Notes: generated by a model from the letters alone, not told the origin. DNA of 64,000 nucleotides from Novosphingobium terrae (GCF_017163935.1 NZ_JABVZR010000004.1:1-64000); one strand, 5' to 3'; positions 34,205 to 43,328 are shown, numbered from the stretch's first letter. Numbers and translations are program-made.

Positions 34205-35461
34205 CTACCTTGAATAGGCAGCGATAACCTTATGAAAAGCAGCGATGTATTGATCCATATGTTCTAGGTTGTAGACTGGGTGCACAGGAAATGCGATTGT
34301 ACACTGTCCTAAATCACGGGCAGTCGGACAAAGAACCTGCTCATAATTGATGTTGCGTGCGGCAGGATCATTGAAAGGATAGTTCAATTTTCCGAATCCA
34401 TTCCGCTTTTGAAACGCGTCTTGCAGATAGATCTCCGGCCATGGCACCGACTGCGCAGGCACGCCTTCAGCTGCAATAGCGCTCACCACTTGTTGGATCG
34501 TGACGTTCAACGCTCTGATATTAACAGTAAATGGTGCCCACCAATAGGCATTGGTTCTCTGGTCTGTATCAGTAGGCGTGGATGTTATGACTGGGTGGGT
34601 GTTAAGGTGGGCGGCCAAGTACCTACCATTACGCTGCCTGTTTTTAAGGTTCCAGTTTTCAAAGCGCTCAAGTTCGACAAGACCAATGGCCGATTGGATT
34701 TCAGTCATTCTATAATTAAACCCAATCCTCGGATGGACATATGTCAAACGAGCTTCTCGTTCGAGGATCGCAAATCGCTCTTCCGCCTCGTATCCATGGT
34801 CCCGGAAGGAGCGGGCCAACCACGTGGCATCTCTCTCCTTCATAACCACAGCACCACCTTCACCTCCTGTCGTGAAATGTTTGCTTTGACAGAAGCTAAA
34901 GCAACCGGCATCACCAACTGCACCAGCTTTGATTCCGTTGAAACTCCCTCCGATCGCCTGGGCACAGTCTTCAATGACCATAAGACCATGGCTTTCCGCG
35001 ATATCAAGGATAGGGGCCATATCAGTCATAACGCCGAACACATGCACTACGATTATTGCACGCGTTTTTTCGGTAATTTTCTCTGGTACGCGCAGGGGAT
35101 CTAGCGTGTGGGTTCGATCAACGTCACAAAAGACAGGCAGCGCACCAGCTTGTAAGACTGCAAAAGCCGTTGCGATAAATGTGTATGATGGACATATTAC
35201 CTCGTCACCGGGGCCAATGCCGAGCGCAGCCAAAGCGGTATGAAGTGCAGACGTCCCATTTGTGGTCGAGATTGCGTAGGGCGTTCCGCAGAAGCTAGCA
35301 AACGCCTTCTCGAACCGCCGGCCGAGCGGCCCGGTCCAGTAATTGACCTTGCCCGTCTGCAGCGGTTCCAAGACACGCTCAAACACCGCCTCATCGAAGG
35401 AAGGCCACATCGGAAAGCGTTCGCTGACGATAGGCGCGCCACCATCAATAGCTAGCGTCAT
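34205..35461 (-). CDS. DegT/DnrJ/EryC1 aminotransferase
   Basis: The 418-residue PLP enzyme is of the sugar/cyclitol aminotransferase family. It shows the substrate loop (TTNGTSALHTALAALGIGPGDEVICP), the PLP-binding VIEDCAQAIGG and the lysine in CQSKHFTTGGEGG (about residue 191). The start IDGGAP..FPMWPSFDE resembles the StsC/AHBA-synthase-like branch, which aminates keto-cyclitols or keto-sugars. ATG 35461 starts two bases after the GMC stop, so the two enzymes are coupled. Confidence 0.85.
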   Translation of the reverse strand: MTLAIDGGAPIVSERFPMWPSFDEAVFERVLEPLQTGKVNYWTGPLGRRFEKAFASFCGTPYAISTTNGTSALHTALAALGIGPGDEVICPSYTFIATAFAVLQAGALPVFCDVDRTHTLDPLRVPEKITEKTRAIIVVHVFGVMTDMAPILDIAESHGLMVIEDCAQAIGGSFNGIKAGAVGDAGCFSFCQSKHFTTGGEGGAVVMKERDATWLARSFRDHGYEAEERFAILEREARLTYVHPRIGFNYRMTEIQSAIGLVELERFENWNLKNRQRNGRYLAAHLNTHPVITSTPTDTDQRTNAYWWAPFTVNIRALNVTIQQVVSAIAAEGVPAQSVPWPEIYLQDAFQKRNGFGKLNYPFNDPAARNINYEQVLCPTARDLGQCTIAFPVHPVYNLEHMDQYIAAFHKVIAAYSR

Positions 35462-35463
35462 TT

Positions 35464-36888
35464 TTATATCCTTTCTGCGAGGCGAGCGCCAAGCCATTGC
35501 GAGGTGGCCAGGATCGTAAGAGCGGGGTTGGCTGCGCCAAGTCGAGGAAATGCCCCTGGGCCCGCGACGTACACTTGAGGCAGTTCCCGGACTTCAAGAT
35601 CGGGAGACACCGGCACCGCACCTGTGTCTCCGATCGGATGCGTGCAGGCTTCGTGTTCAAAACCGCCATAGGGAAGTTCGAACCGGGAGAGGACGTTTGG
35701 GTGCTGGCTCGCGGTGATCGCCGCCCAAGCTGCGTCACGATCAAGTAGCCGCTTATCTTCTACGCTTGGCATATTGGCGACCCTTATCGCCGCTGCCTCT
35801 GAAATTGGCGCTAACTCGGTAACAGTCGCCCCAGCCAGCGTTTCCGCCCATTGAACGACCCTAGAATGAACCTGAACAAGACGGGCTGTATCGTGTGCCG
35901 TCACCTGGCCACTAATATGGGTTTTCGTCCTCTGAGCGGTATCAATATGGACCTTAAGTTTGCTGTAATACTCGGAGCCATCCTGCTGCTCAGTTACAGC
36001 AACAATTTGCACCAGTCGGTCACCGTTCGGAAAGGCGGGCCGCTCAAGAAAGAAAAGATTGGTGCGAAGTTCTGGGATTTCTTTGTACCCACTCCATAAC
36101 ATGCGATGGCGATATGCCGACAAGGGAGTGCCGGGGGGGAGGCGAAGAAAGGCGCCGATGCAAAAATGATCCGTAACGGTCGTAGCGATGGAGCGATCCA
36201 AACTCCGCGCAAGTATCTGTGTGTTACTGATCGCAGACGCGGCAAGGACACACTTGTCAAACCCTCTTATGCGATCGCCGCCTGATGCGCCTGATAGCAT
36301 GATATCCCAGCTGCCCTCACCGCCACGAACTATTGATGTTGCTCTCCCACGCCTGATCGTGATGACGCCTTCCTTCACAAGGGAGTTCACGGCAGCTAAC
36401 GGACTGTAAGCCTCAAAACGACCATCGGTGTCCAGTCTCGCCGCTTGCGGTGTGTGGAATAGGCCCAATGCACCTAAGCGTAAGGCATGCGATCCGGGTG
36501 TGAGTTCTGGAAACTCCGGTCGAAGCCGATCAAGTACCCGGTTATAAAGCCCGCCTGAACCGGTGAGGCGATCACACCAAATTGGCCCCCAAGAGGCTAG
36601 TGTCTCCGTATCAAGTTTGAGCAGTACGCCATGATAGCAGAGGGAGCGGCCTCCGAGCCGTTCTGACAAACCTCCACCCAGGCCCCAGTTCTCACTTGTC
36701 CACGAGCGAACCTTTTCGTCCCCTGGATGTATGGCCGTGTCCCAGTCCATGTGACGTGTTCTTGTAGCTGGACCTGCCTCGATTATCTCTGCTGTGCAGC
36801 CAGACATCGCAGCGCTTAATGCGCATTCCAAACCGGCCAATCCGCCACCAATTATTGCGACACGGGGCCGCGAACCTATGAAGGACAT
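35464..36888 (-). CDS. GMC-type FAD-dependent oxidoreductase
   Basis: The 474-residue flavoprotein has the Rossmann FAD motif VAIIGGGLAGLECAL (residues 9-23). GMC-like C-terminal signatures are HEACTHPIGD and VAGPGAFPRLGAANPALTILAT. GMC enzymes oxidise alcohols to carbonyls; in aminoglycoside clusters one such enzyme creates the aldehyde that an aminotransferase then aminates. Coupling to the DegT gene supports such a two-step conversion here. No signal peptide is seen. Confidence 0.82.
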   Translation of the reverse strand: MSFIGSRPRVAIIGGGLAGLECALSAAMSGCTAEIIEAGPATRTRHMDWDTAIHPGDEKVRSWTSENWGLGGGLSERLGGRSLCYHGVLLKLDTETLASWGPIWCDRLTGSGGLYNRVLDRLRPEFPELTPGSHALRLGALGLFHTPQAARLDTDGRFEAYSPLAAVNSLVKEGVITIRRGRATSIVRGGEGSWDIMLSGASGGDRIRGFDKCVLAASAISNTQILARSLDRSIATTVTDHFCIGAFLRLPPGTPLSAYRHRMLWSGYKEIPELRTNLFFLERPAFPNGDRLVQIVAVTEQQDGSEYYSKLKVHIDTAQRTKTHISGQVTAHDTARLVQVHSRVVQWAETLAGATVTELAPISEAAAIRVANMPSVEDKRLLDRDAAWAAITASQHPNVLSRFELPYGGFEHEACTHPIGDTGAVPVSPDLEVRELPQVYVAGPGAFPRLGAANPALTILATSQWLGARLAERI

Positions 36889-37327
36889 TTTCTGGACCTG
36901 TTTGTAAAATTATGCCGAGCATTAGCTAAGCGTGAGTTATGTGATTGTCGTATTTAAATTCCATATACTTATACATCATTTGCGGCGAACGCCATGATTC
37001 TAATTTACGGATATCTGGTTAATAGCATTATGTAATAAACATCGGGGTTGCTTGGATGCCGTACTCACCGAGGGGCCACGCTGTTGCGGTTCCGATACCG
37101 CAGGCAGCCATCCTGTCTGGCTGAATCGGTTAACTTTTTTGGAGCTGTTGACGCAGTAATGGGGACGCATATCCGACATTTTTCCATGCGTCAGTCGACC
37201 GGCTGCGCGTAGACCTCTGCTTTGCGCTGGCGACCATCGCCAAATGGGAAAATGTGGTTCGCCGTGGCGAAACAGTCCGCATTAGAGATCGTGTGGTCTT
37301 GCGCAAGCATGAGCGCGGGCCGACAAG
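36889..37327. other. Gap inside the biosynthetic cluster
   Basis: The region is AT-rich near 36900-37050 and then more GC-rich. It probably carries the promoter of the GMC-DegT operon. A 39-codon minus-strand frame (37191-37310; MLAQDHTISNADC then FATANHIFPFGDGRQR) starts 18 bases after the upstream MFS stop and might be a small gene or remnant. I cannot assign it. Confidence 0.4.
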
Positions 37328-38548
37328 TCAGGCGGCTTCAAGCTTCTCAGGATGAACGGCTCCGCGGGTTCGACGTGAAAATGAGAATGTTCCAACAAGG
37401 ATCGCAACCACGCCCAGCAACCGCGCAGTTCCGGAAGCAAGAAGAAGCAAATCGCCGCCCAACCGATCGAAAGCAAACCCCGATAAAATCGCGGCTACTG
37501 GGATAGGCAAATAGGTTGCGAACCTGGCTGCCGAGACCGAGCGCCCCACAAGATGGGGAGGGACAACACATTGCCGGTAGGTCGATAAAAGCGTGACATT
37601 GATGCATCCGAGAAGCGAGCAGACTCCCCAAAAAAAACCAAATGCCACAATGCCCAAATTTGCAGCCATCAGTGTTGTGAGCGCTCCTGATATCGCGGTG
37701 AGCGCGAGGACAACGGCCGCAGTCTTAGATCGAACAACTAATTTTCGGGCTAAAAAATGGCCTGCAATGCCAAACAAGCCGGCAGTAGCAAAAAGAACTG
37801 ATACTGCTGTCGCACTCGCACCAAACCGGTTGTGCGTAAGAGGAACAAATGTCGATTGGACCAAAGTAGATGCGAAATTAGAGAACATGAAAAGTACAGT
37901 GCAAGCAAGGATTTGCCGGTCCTTTTTTATCGTTCTGAAGCCACGAGCGATGTCTTGATGGATTGCCACACGCCGGAACTCCCTCCGCTCACGACTATGT
38001 ATCCGCAGGACTGCCATTGATGCTGCCAGATAAGCACACGCCGATAGGTAGAAAAGCCATTGAGCAGGAATTAGCAGAACTGCAGCTCCAGTAGCGAGCG
38101 GGGCCATCACCGAGCTGAGCTGGTCAACCATTCCCAGGTGTGAGTTGATGCGGAGTCGCTGCTCAGGAGCAAATTTCTCCACAACAACAACATGGGTCGC
38201 AGGGAGCTGAACGGACGACAGTGATGAGTTAATAAAAAGGAAAATGAACAATAAAACGTACAAATGTGGCTGCGTTACCAACCAGGAAATTGCCATTATC
38301 GCTAAGAATGAAAGCGATGTAGCGGCAAAAATCAAACGAGTCGCTGAATGGCGGTCTACTATCGCTCCACTTAAAAGTCCGACTGTTATCGGAGGAAGAT
38401 GTGCCGCTGCAAATGCGAGCGATGTTGCGATCGGTGAGCGGCTAATATTGTAGACTACCAAGGGCACAGCAAGCCGATTGATCCAGCCAGCGGTGGTTGA
38501 CAGTGCGGTGCACAGAATAATCCGATTGCCGACCCCAAGAAGCGCCAT
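37328..38548 (-). CDS. Second MFS exporter
   Basis: The 406-residue twelve-helix transporter is related to MFS_3/EntS-like exporters. It has the loop motif GAIVDRHSATRLIFAA after helix 2 and a central basic loop (HSRERREFRRVAIHQDI). It differs clearly from the exporter at 31909, so the two are not a recent duplication. It follows the Nudix gene on the same strand by about 65 bp. Confidence 0.8.
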   Translation of the reverse strand: MALLGVGNRIILCTALSTTAGWINRLAVPLVVYNISRSPIATSLAFAAAHLPPITVGLLSGAIVDRHSATRLIFAATSLSFLAIMAISWLVTQPHLYVLLFIFLFINSSLSSVQLPATHVVVVEKFAPEQRLRINSHLGMVDQLSSVMAPLATGAAVLLIPAQWLFYLSACAYLAASMAVLRIHSRERREFRRVAIHQDIARGFRTIKKDRQILACTVLFMFSNFASTLVQSTFVPLTHNRFGASATAVSVLFATAGLFGIAGHFLARKLVVRSKTAAVVLALTAISGALTTLMAANLGIVAFGFFWGVCSLLGCINVTLLSTYRQCVVPPHLVGRSVSAARFATYLPIPVAAILSGFAFDRLGGDLLLLASGTARLLGVVAILVGTFSFSRRTRGAVHPEKLEAA

Positions 38549-38612
38549 GTCTGAACCTCTGATTGATGAGTTTACAGCAAATGCTTTTTAAAACTTCCTC
38601 ATGTTCACAGCA

Positions 38613-39392
38613 TCAGGTGTCGATGATGTCATAAGTCTCGATATTTCTGTATGTTAAAAATGATTTTAAAGCTATTTGAAATATGAGCGGGTATTCATCC
38701 ATAGACGAAGTCACAACCGAAGCTGGTAAAAGTTCAATTGAATTTACATCTTCATCAACTGGTTTGTATTTTGTAATAAGCTCAGAATCGGATTCTAATT
38801 TATTAAGTCGGCCTTCAGTCATTATCATAATATGCGTTGGATAACCGCCGACATGTATACCAGTTACATTTAGATCGACATGATCTAAAGACAGTCCTGT
38901 TTCTTCACTAACTTCACGATGGAGCGCCCGAGCAATAGCACCATCTGAAGCTTCATTTAAATCGCCTCGATCGACAGCGCCGCCCGGTATTGCAAGTCGC
39001 CCATTTCTACGGCGGACGCAAACGATTGCGTCATCATGCCAAAGTAGAGTATGAACACCTACAGCTAAGGGTGGGACAGAAATATCTGGTACCGCTAGGA
39101 TCTGGTCAATTGCGAGATAGTCGCGATAGCGTATTGGAACGCATGAAAGATTGACGCTTACGCTTGAGGCATCAAGGCCAGATACACCTAAAAGCTCACC
39201 ATCGAAACGCCCTACGCCTTTTTGCTGCCAAACCCGATCGGTGATCGCAGCAGCAGGCGGCATAGGTTCATGGACGCTAGGGTGTTCTTCAGCCCATTTC
39301 GTGCGCACATAACCTATCGGCCCATCGCTTCCTGGGATGCGCAAAACTTTTCGTGACGCATATGCTTGTCGCGCCAATGCGCTAAGTGTCAT
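38613..39392 (-). CDS. Nudix hydrolase family protein
   Basis: The 259-residue protein has a Nudix box in its middle (GGAVDRGDLNEASDG then RALHREVSEETGLSL), with the REV-EE-G metal-binding core intact and a few extra residues before it. A preceding domain of about 120 residues has no recognised match. ATG 39392 overlaps the methyltransferase stop (ATGA); an in-frame ATG at 39401 is possible. It may hydrolyse a nucleotide-activated intermediate. Confidence 0.75.
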   Translation of the reverse strand: MTLSALARQAYASRKVLRIPGSDGPIGYVRTKWAEEHPSVHEPMPPAAAITDRVWQQKGVGRFDGELLGVSGLDASSVSVNLSCVPIRYRDYLAIDQILAVPDISVPPLAVGVHTLLWHDDAIVCVRRRNGRLAIPGGAVDRGDLNEASDGAIARALHREVSEETGLSLDHVDLNVTGIHVGGYPTHIMIMTEGRLNKLESDSELITKYKPVDEDVNSIELLPASVVTSSMDEYPLIFQIALKSFLTYRNIETYDIIDT

Positions 39393-40111
39393 ATCTCGCA
39401 TTGCGAATGGCTTCGCACGACATCAACACTCCATAAAGCCAATGTTTTCCATTTATGTACTTTTTCTGGAACCATGGCCTGCGGCGGTGGGAGATTGAAT
39501 GGCGGCTCGCAAAGGTCAACGGCACGAAAATCCCCTGCTGCGATATCAGCGTTGAGCTCGTGAGGACCGATCGGGCCCAAGTACCGCGAGCAAATGAACC
39601 ACTTTGCAGATGATTTCGCAATATTTCTCAGGAAATTTTTGATATGATTATTGGGCAGATGTATGAGCATGTCTCGACAGAATATTAAGTCTGCGTCCGG
39701 CAAGGCGTCAACGCTCGCATCGAGGCAGTGAAACTGGCCTTTGTCTGAATAGCGGGCGTCGTTGTCGGCTATGATTTGCGGAACAATGTCCGCTCCTATA
39801 TACCGCATAGAACCAAGCGGGAACTCGGACATCCAGTTCAGATCGCCACATGGCACATCTAAAATCGACTCAGCATCTGTATGAGCGATGAGGATTGGCA
39901 GTCTCGATGATAGGAAATCCCCTCGGTCCTTCGAACTTCCTTTGCCGCTTTTTGACTCGTCCCCTCCCCAATGATTGGTTTCGTAGTAGAGAGAGAAAAT
40001 ATCTCTAAGACCACTGGTGAGTGAATCAGGCGTATCAGAAGGGGTCAATATTTGTTGGTCAATCGTGTTATCGAATTCCATAACATTGTCCCTTCCAACC
40101 AGATTTGCCAC
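39389..40111 (-). CDS. SAM-dependent methyltransferase (class I-like)
   Basis: The 240-residue protein has the SAM motif ESILDVPCGDLNWM (about 78-91) and the later DLIFCRDMLIHLP post-motif typical of small-molecule methyltransferases. It has no membrane segment. It is translationally coupled to the Nudix gene. Its acceptor (O, N or C atom of a sugar-like product) cannot be told from sequence. Confidence 0.8.
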   Translation of the reverse strand: MANLVGRDNVMEFDNTIDQQILTPSDTPDSLTSGLRDIFSLYYETNHWGGDESKSGKGSSKDRGDFLSSRLPILIAHTDAESILDVPCGDLNWMSEFPLGSMRYIGADIVPQIIADNDARYSDKGQFHCLDASVDALPDADLIFCRDMLIHLPNNHIKNFLRNIAKSSAKWFICSRYLGPIGPHELNADIAAGDFRAVDLCEPPFNLPPPQAMVPEKVHKWKTLALWSVDVVRSHSQCEI

Positions 40112-40127
40112 ATCGGCATCAAAATGT

Positions 40128-40472
40128 TCACTTTGCGGTAGGGCAACTTTTCATGTTCTTGGGCGGAGGGGTTTTACCGAAAGCGACGCGCATCGGAAAC
40201 CACACGTCACGCTCCAGATCGCCAAGTGGTGCTTCGGGCCACTGTAATTGCTGGGCCCAATTTATCATTTCCCTATCAGTAGCAGTGTTTCCAGTACTAC
40301 TGAGAATGTATGCACCGTTAACAATACCCTGTTTAGATACTTTCAGACAAAGTGCCCCAGATGCATTTGCAAGGGATGCTGGAAAGTGGGTTGTATCTTG
40401 AGCGCAGAGCGGCACGCTTGCCAAACTGCATGCAACAAGTACGCCTGTCCACATTTCTTTAAATCTGTTCAT
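40128..40472 (-). CDS. Exported TonB-C-like small protein
   Basis: The 114-residue protein has a signal peptide (WTGVLVACSLASVPLCAQ). A domain resembling the TonB C-terminal fold follows (GIVNGAYILSSTGNTATDREMINWAQQLQWPEA). It lacks a membrane anchor at the C-terminus. It sits at the promoter end of the minus-strand cluster, 16 bp before the methyltransferase. It could be an accessory periplasmic factor, or unrelated. Confidence 0.6.
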   Translation of the reverse strand: MNRFKEMWTGVLVACSLASVPLCAQDTTHFPASLANASGALCLKVSKQGIVNGAYILSSTGNTATDREMINWAQQLQWPEAPLGDLERDVWFPMRVAFGKTPPPKNMKSCPTAK

Positions 40473-40828
40473 ATTACCCCATTTATATAGGATATATTCC
40501 GAACTAGGTATTTGACAAATTTTGCTGCGGCATAAATATGTATTACATATATGAGATATATAAATACATTATAACGCCTGTTTCGCTTGAGTGAGCGAAC
40601 CTCCATTGTGAGTTGTGCGCATTGCTTGCGTGCTAAGCTGATTTGTAAGGGTAAAAAAATATAATGTGGAGTTATTGTAGATTCCCGACAGGCTTAAAGC
40701 CCGCGCGGCGCCCCCCCTCTGTCAACCAAACGGTCGATTAGTTGACTGACAACCGGGCTCGCGAGTTGATCGCTGTTCCTAAGGATTGTCGGGGATTGTG
40801 CGCTGCACAAAATCGGGCAACTTAGCAC
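40473..40828. other. AT-rich gap with imperfect dyad
   Basis: The left part is very AT-rich and probably contains promoters for the minus-strand cluster. A dyad (TGTCAAC at 40720-40726, GTTGAC at 40741-40746) resembles the outer bases of the perfect inverted repeat that follows. No gene is seen. Confidence 0.4.
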
Positions 40829-40868
40829 CTGTCAATTAAATCAGAAAAAATTCTGATTTAATTGACAG
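40829..40868. repeat. Perfect 18-bp inverted repeat
   Basis: CTGTCAATTAAATCAGAA is followed after AAAA by its exact complement. It lies at the junction of the AT-rich cluster and the toxin-antitoxin/recombinase segment. It could be a terminator for either side or a recombination site for the serine recombinase at 41960. Confidence 0.7.
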
Positions 40869-40882
40869 TCAGGCTCATTGCT

Positions 40883-40905
40883 GTATGGTTAGGTACATAC
40901 CATAC
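40883..40905. promoter_or_regulatory. Candidate toxin-antitoxin autoregulatory operator
   Basis: GTATGGT and ACCATAC form a 7-bp dyad across nine bases, 20 bp upstream of the antitoxin ATG. Phd-type antitoxins bind such dyads to repress their own operon. Confidence 0.5.
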
Positions 40906-40924
40906 TTCGCAGGAGTGTGCAGCC

Positions 40925-41179
40925 ATGAACACGCATTTTTTGTCGAGCAAAGAGTTCAGCCGCGATCCGGGGCGGGCGAAGAAGGCGGCGGACGATGGCG
41001 CTGTCTTCATCACAAACCGCAACCATCCAACCCATGTGCTGTTGCGGATCGAGGAATATCGCAAGCTTACGACTTCAAAGGGCTCCATTGTCGATAAATT
41101 GGCCTTGGTTGAGGCGGCAGATATCGATTTTGAAGTTCCGCGTGTCGGAATCGGCCTCAAGCCTGCGGATCTCTCCTGA
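40925..41179 (+). CDS. Phd/YefM-like antitoxin
   Basis: The 84-residue protein begins MNTHFLSSKEFSRDPGRAKKAADDGAVFITNRNHPTHVLLRIEEY, the Phd/YefM N-terminal DNA-binding fold, and ends with a flexible toxin-binding tail. An upstream extension to 40862 has no ribosome site and would run over the operator; ATG 40925 follows AGGAG. It overlaps the toxin start (TGATG). Confidence 0.82.
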   Translation: MNTHFLSSKEFSRDPGRAKKAADDGAVFITNRNHPTHVLLRIEEYRKLTTSKGSIVDKLALVEAADIDFEVPRVGIGLKPADLS

Positions 41180-41604
41180 TGTTTCTTCTCGATACCAACG
41201 CCGTTTCCGAACTGCGCAAGGGCAGGCGCTCTCCATCTGCACTCCCGATCGTCGAATGGGCGGAAAAGGTCGATGAAGGTGCGCTGTTTGTTTCAGCCAT
41301 CACGATCCTTGAGCTGGAAATTGGGGTCCGCCGTATTGAGCGGAAGGACAAAGCGCAGGGCGTGGTGCTACGCCATTGGTTGGATGACATGGTGCGCCCG
41401 ACCTTCGCTGGGCGTATCCTTCCGGTGGACGAGGCGGTGGCGGTGGCATGCGCTTCCTTCCACGTGCCCGACCCCGCAGCCGAGAGGGATGCCTTGATTG
41501 CTGCGACAGCGATTGTGCATGGCCTATCTGTCGTAACCCGCAATGTTGCTGACTTTGTGCGCACTGGCGTTCCCCTAATTAACCCGTGGGAGACTGAGCT
41601 ATGA
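41179..41604 (+). CDS. PIN-domain toxin (VapC/FitB-like)
   Basis: The 141-residue PIN domain has its acidic residues in FLLDTNAVSELRKG (Asp5), ITILELEIG, ERDALIAATA and VVTRNVADF. This suits a VapC/FitB endoribonuclease. It is paired with the Phd-like antitoxin by overlapping start and stop. The pair likely stabilises the plasmid or the insert. Confidence 0.85.
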   Translation: MFLLDTNAVSELRKGRRSPSALPIVEWAEKVDEGALFVSAITILELEIGVRRIERKDKAQGVVLRHWLDDMVRPTFAGRILPVDEAVAVACASFHVPDPAAERDALIAATAIVHGLSVVTRNVADFVRTGVPLINPWETEL

Positions 41605-41963
41605 ACAGCGATAGCGTTCCTGGCGCTGAGCCAGAGTGGGATGCCATGATGGAAGCCGTCATGGATTCCATTCCGGTCAAGCTGTCGTATATGGAATGGC
41701 GGGATCTCAGATCTCAAATTCACAAAACTGTATGGACGTACCTAAGCGACATTTTCAATCGCGCTTCGGTCGAGTTTCGTGATCGGTCGGACGGCCCCGA
41801 GGTACGTTTGTGGATGGGCGTTGGGCAGGATTCCGAGGATCTGCAGCGCGGTTTCCTCTTGTCTGAGGTCCTGGAAGAGGCCTGCTCGCCACGGGAGTTG
41901 CTTGCCGCCCGTGACATGCTGAGTGCGCGCATTGCCCAGCTTGAGCAAGGGGATGCTCCATGA
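41601..41963 (+). CDS. Hypothetical protein between toxin and recombinase
   Basis: The 120-residue acidic protein has no motif I recognise. Its start overlaps the toxin stop (ATGA) and its stop overlaps the recombinase start, so all four genes are one transcript. Coupling suggests it travels with the recombinase or toxin module. Confidence 0.65.
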   Translation: MNSDSVPGAEPEWDAMMEAVMDSIPVKLSYMEWRDLRSQIHKTVWTYLSDIFNRASVEFRDRSDGPEVRLWMGVGQDSEDLQRGFLLSEVLEEACSPRELLAARDMLSARIAQLEQGDAP

Positions 41964-42550
41964 AGCTCGGCTATGCCCGCGTCAGCACCAATGAGCAGAA
42001 CCTGGCGCTACAGATCGATGCGCTGCGCGCTGCCGGCGCCGAGCGCATCTATGAGGACAAGGGCATCAGCGGCTCGATGGTGCTGAAGCCCGCATACTCC
42101 GACATGCTTCGAGACGCGCGGCCTGGCGACGAGGTTCTTGTCTGGAGGCTAGACCGTTTGGGTAGATCTCTCCCCGCGTTGATCGGTGAGCTGGAAATGC
42201 TCGCCCACCTTCAGGTAGGGTTTCGCTCGCTTACCGAGCAGATCGAGACGATAACCCCCGGAGGCCGACTGTTCTTCCACATGGTTGGCGCTTTCGCGCA
42301 ATTTGAGCGGGATGTGATCCGTGATCGCACAAATGCGGGCCTGCGAGCTGCGCGCGATTCAGGTTCCAAGCTTGGCCGCCCCGCCACAATCACCGACGAA
42401 CGATGGGCTGAAGCTAAAGCGCTGATGGCGCCTCCAACCAATAAAGGCGCGGCTGCTATCGCTAAGCTGCTCGGGGTTACCCGGCAAGCTGTCTATAAGC
42501 GGCTCGATAAGGACAAGGCTGTTTTAAATGGAAATCAATGTGCAGGCTGA
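41960..42550 (+). CDS. Serine recombinase (resolvase/invertase)
   Basis: The 196-residue resolvase-size protein has its catalytic serine in YARVSTNEQN (about residue 9) and RLDRLGRSLPALI with the conserved arginines. The regulatory helix and a C-terminal helix-turn-helix (GAAAIAKLLGVTRQAVYKRL) complete it. It may resolve multimers or belong to a decayed transposon; no transposase is present. The 40829 inverted repeat is a candidate target. Confidence 0.88.
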   Translation: MKLGYARVSTNEQNLALQIDALRAAGAERIYEDKGISGSMVLKPAYSDMLRDARPGDEVLVWRLDRLGRSLPALIGELEMLAHLQVGFRSLTEQIETITPGGRLFFHMVGAFAQFERDVIRDRTNAGLRAARDSGSKLGRPATITDERWAEAKALMAPPTNKGAAAIAKLLGVTRQAVYKRLDKDKAVLNGNQCAG

Positions 42551-43055
42551 TTGGGAAATCGACCCAGAATGGGGTGGCGGTAGCTACGGCGAGAAGGCCA
42601 ATGTATGGCCTTTCGAGCTGGTCGCCTATGAAATCCAGGCCAGTGGCGAGTATGACCGTAAGATTGGCTGGGAGGTCTTTAGTGGTCCCATGCTGCACAG
42701 CTTGGTCGCAAAGGGCGAAGCAGCCAGCTTTGAAGCCGCCCAGCGGGCCGCTGAAGCAGTGTGGGAGAAGTTGCAGCTGCCGCTCCCGCGCGATCTCGAA
42801 TGGGACGACCCCGAGCCCGGTCGGATCGAGGGCTCAACATTCTGGCTTGCTACCTATTGGCCGGAAGGTTTCTCGCTTGTGGTGACCACCCGGCCTGCCG
42901 AGGTGGAGGATGGGGTCCTGTACCCCCAAGTTTATCGTTGGGAGATCCTTCCGGCGATGACCTCGGAAGCGATCTACACGGGGGAGGAAAATGGACTGGA
43001 GCAAGCCCAGGCAACCGCAGCAGCAGTCCTGTCTCTTGCGTTAAACCCTGTTTGA
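42528..43055 (+). CDS. Hypothetical protein, unknown
   Basis: The 175-residue acidic, Trp-rich protein (W in ADWEIDPEWGGGS, IGWEVF, RDLEWDDPE, STFWLATYWPEG) has no recognised domain. It starts inside the recombinase end with overlap and continues the same transcript. Alternating polar and aromatic residues suggest a beta-rich globular fold. Confidence 0.62.
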   Translation: MEINVQADWEIDPEWGGGSYGEKANVWPFELVAYEIQASGEYDRKIGWEVFSGPMLHSLVAKGEAASFEAAQRAAEAVWEKLQLPLPRDLEWDDPEPGRIEGSTFWLATYWPEGFSLVVTTRPAEVEDGVLYPQVYRWEILPAMTSEAIYTGEENGLEQAQATAAAVLSLALNPV

Positions 43056-43099
43056 TCGACCACTTGGAAGGATGTAACCAGTGACTGGCTTGGGGCGCT

Positions 43100-43312
43100 T
43101 CAGTCAGCGCCCTTTTCACGACGCTCCAGCGCTTCATCAACAGCCTCACGGATGAACTGGGCGCGCTTCTGCGCACCAACCAGCGCATCGATACGGCCCA
43201 ATGCCTCCGGCGTAAGCCGGACAGCCGTAACTTTCACTCCAAGAGGCGGACGTCCCATAGCCTTGCGACTAACCGATGACTGTTTCTCTGCCAAGCTGAT
43301 ATTTTCCGTCAT
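43100..43312 (-). CDS. Ribbon-helix-helix (CopG-like) regulator
   Basis: The 70-residue protein has the RHH pattern: a beta strand (VKVTAVRLTPEALGRIDALV), a turn, then a helix (RAQFIREAVDEALERREKG). It diverges from the small gene at 43375, and the palindromic operator lies in the 60-bp gap between them. A second copy of that operator at 24291 suggests a two-site regulon. Confidence 0.75.
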   Translation of the reverse strand: MTENISLAEKQSSVSRKAMGRPPLGVKVTAVRLTPEALGRIDALVGAQKRAQFIREAVDEALERREKGAD

Positions 43313-43328
43313 TGGTTATTGAACTCCA

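Noticed and set aside
37191..37310. 39-codon minus-strand frame with FPFGDG, reminiscent of a Fic motif
   Set aside because: The Fic core HxFx(D/E)GNGR is not matched and the frame is too short; noted only within the gap entry.
41960..42550. Serine recombinase as part of an intact Tn3 transposon
   Set aside because: No transposase gene or 38-bp terminal repeats were seen near it.
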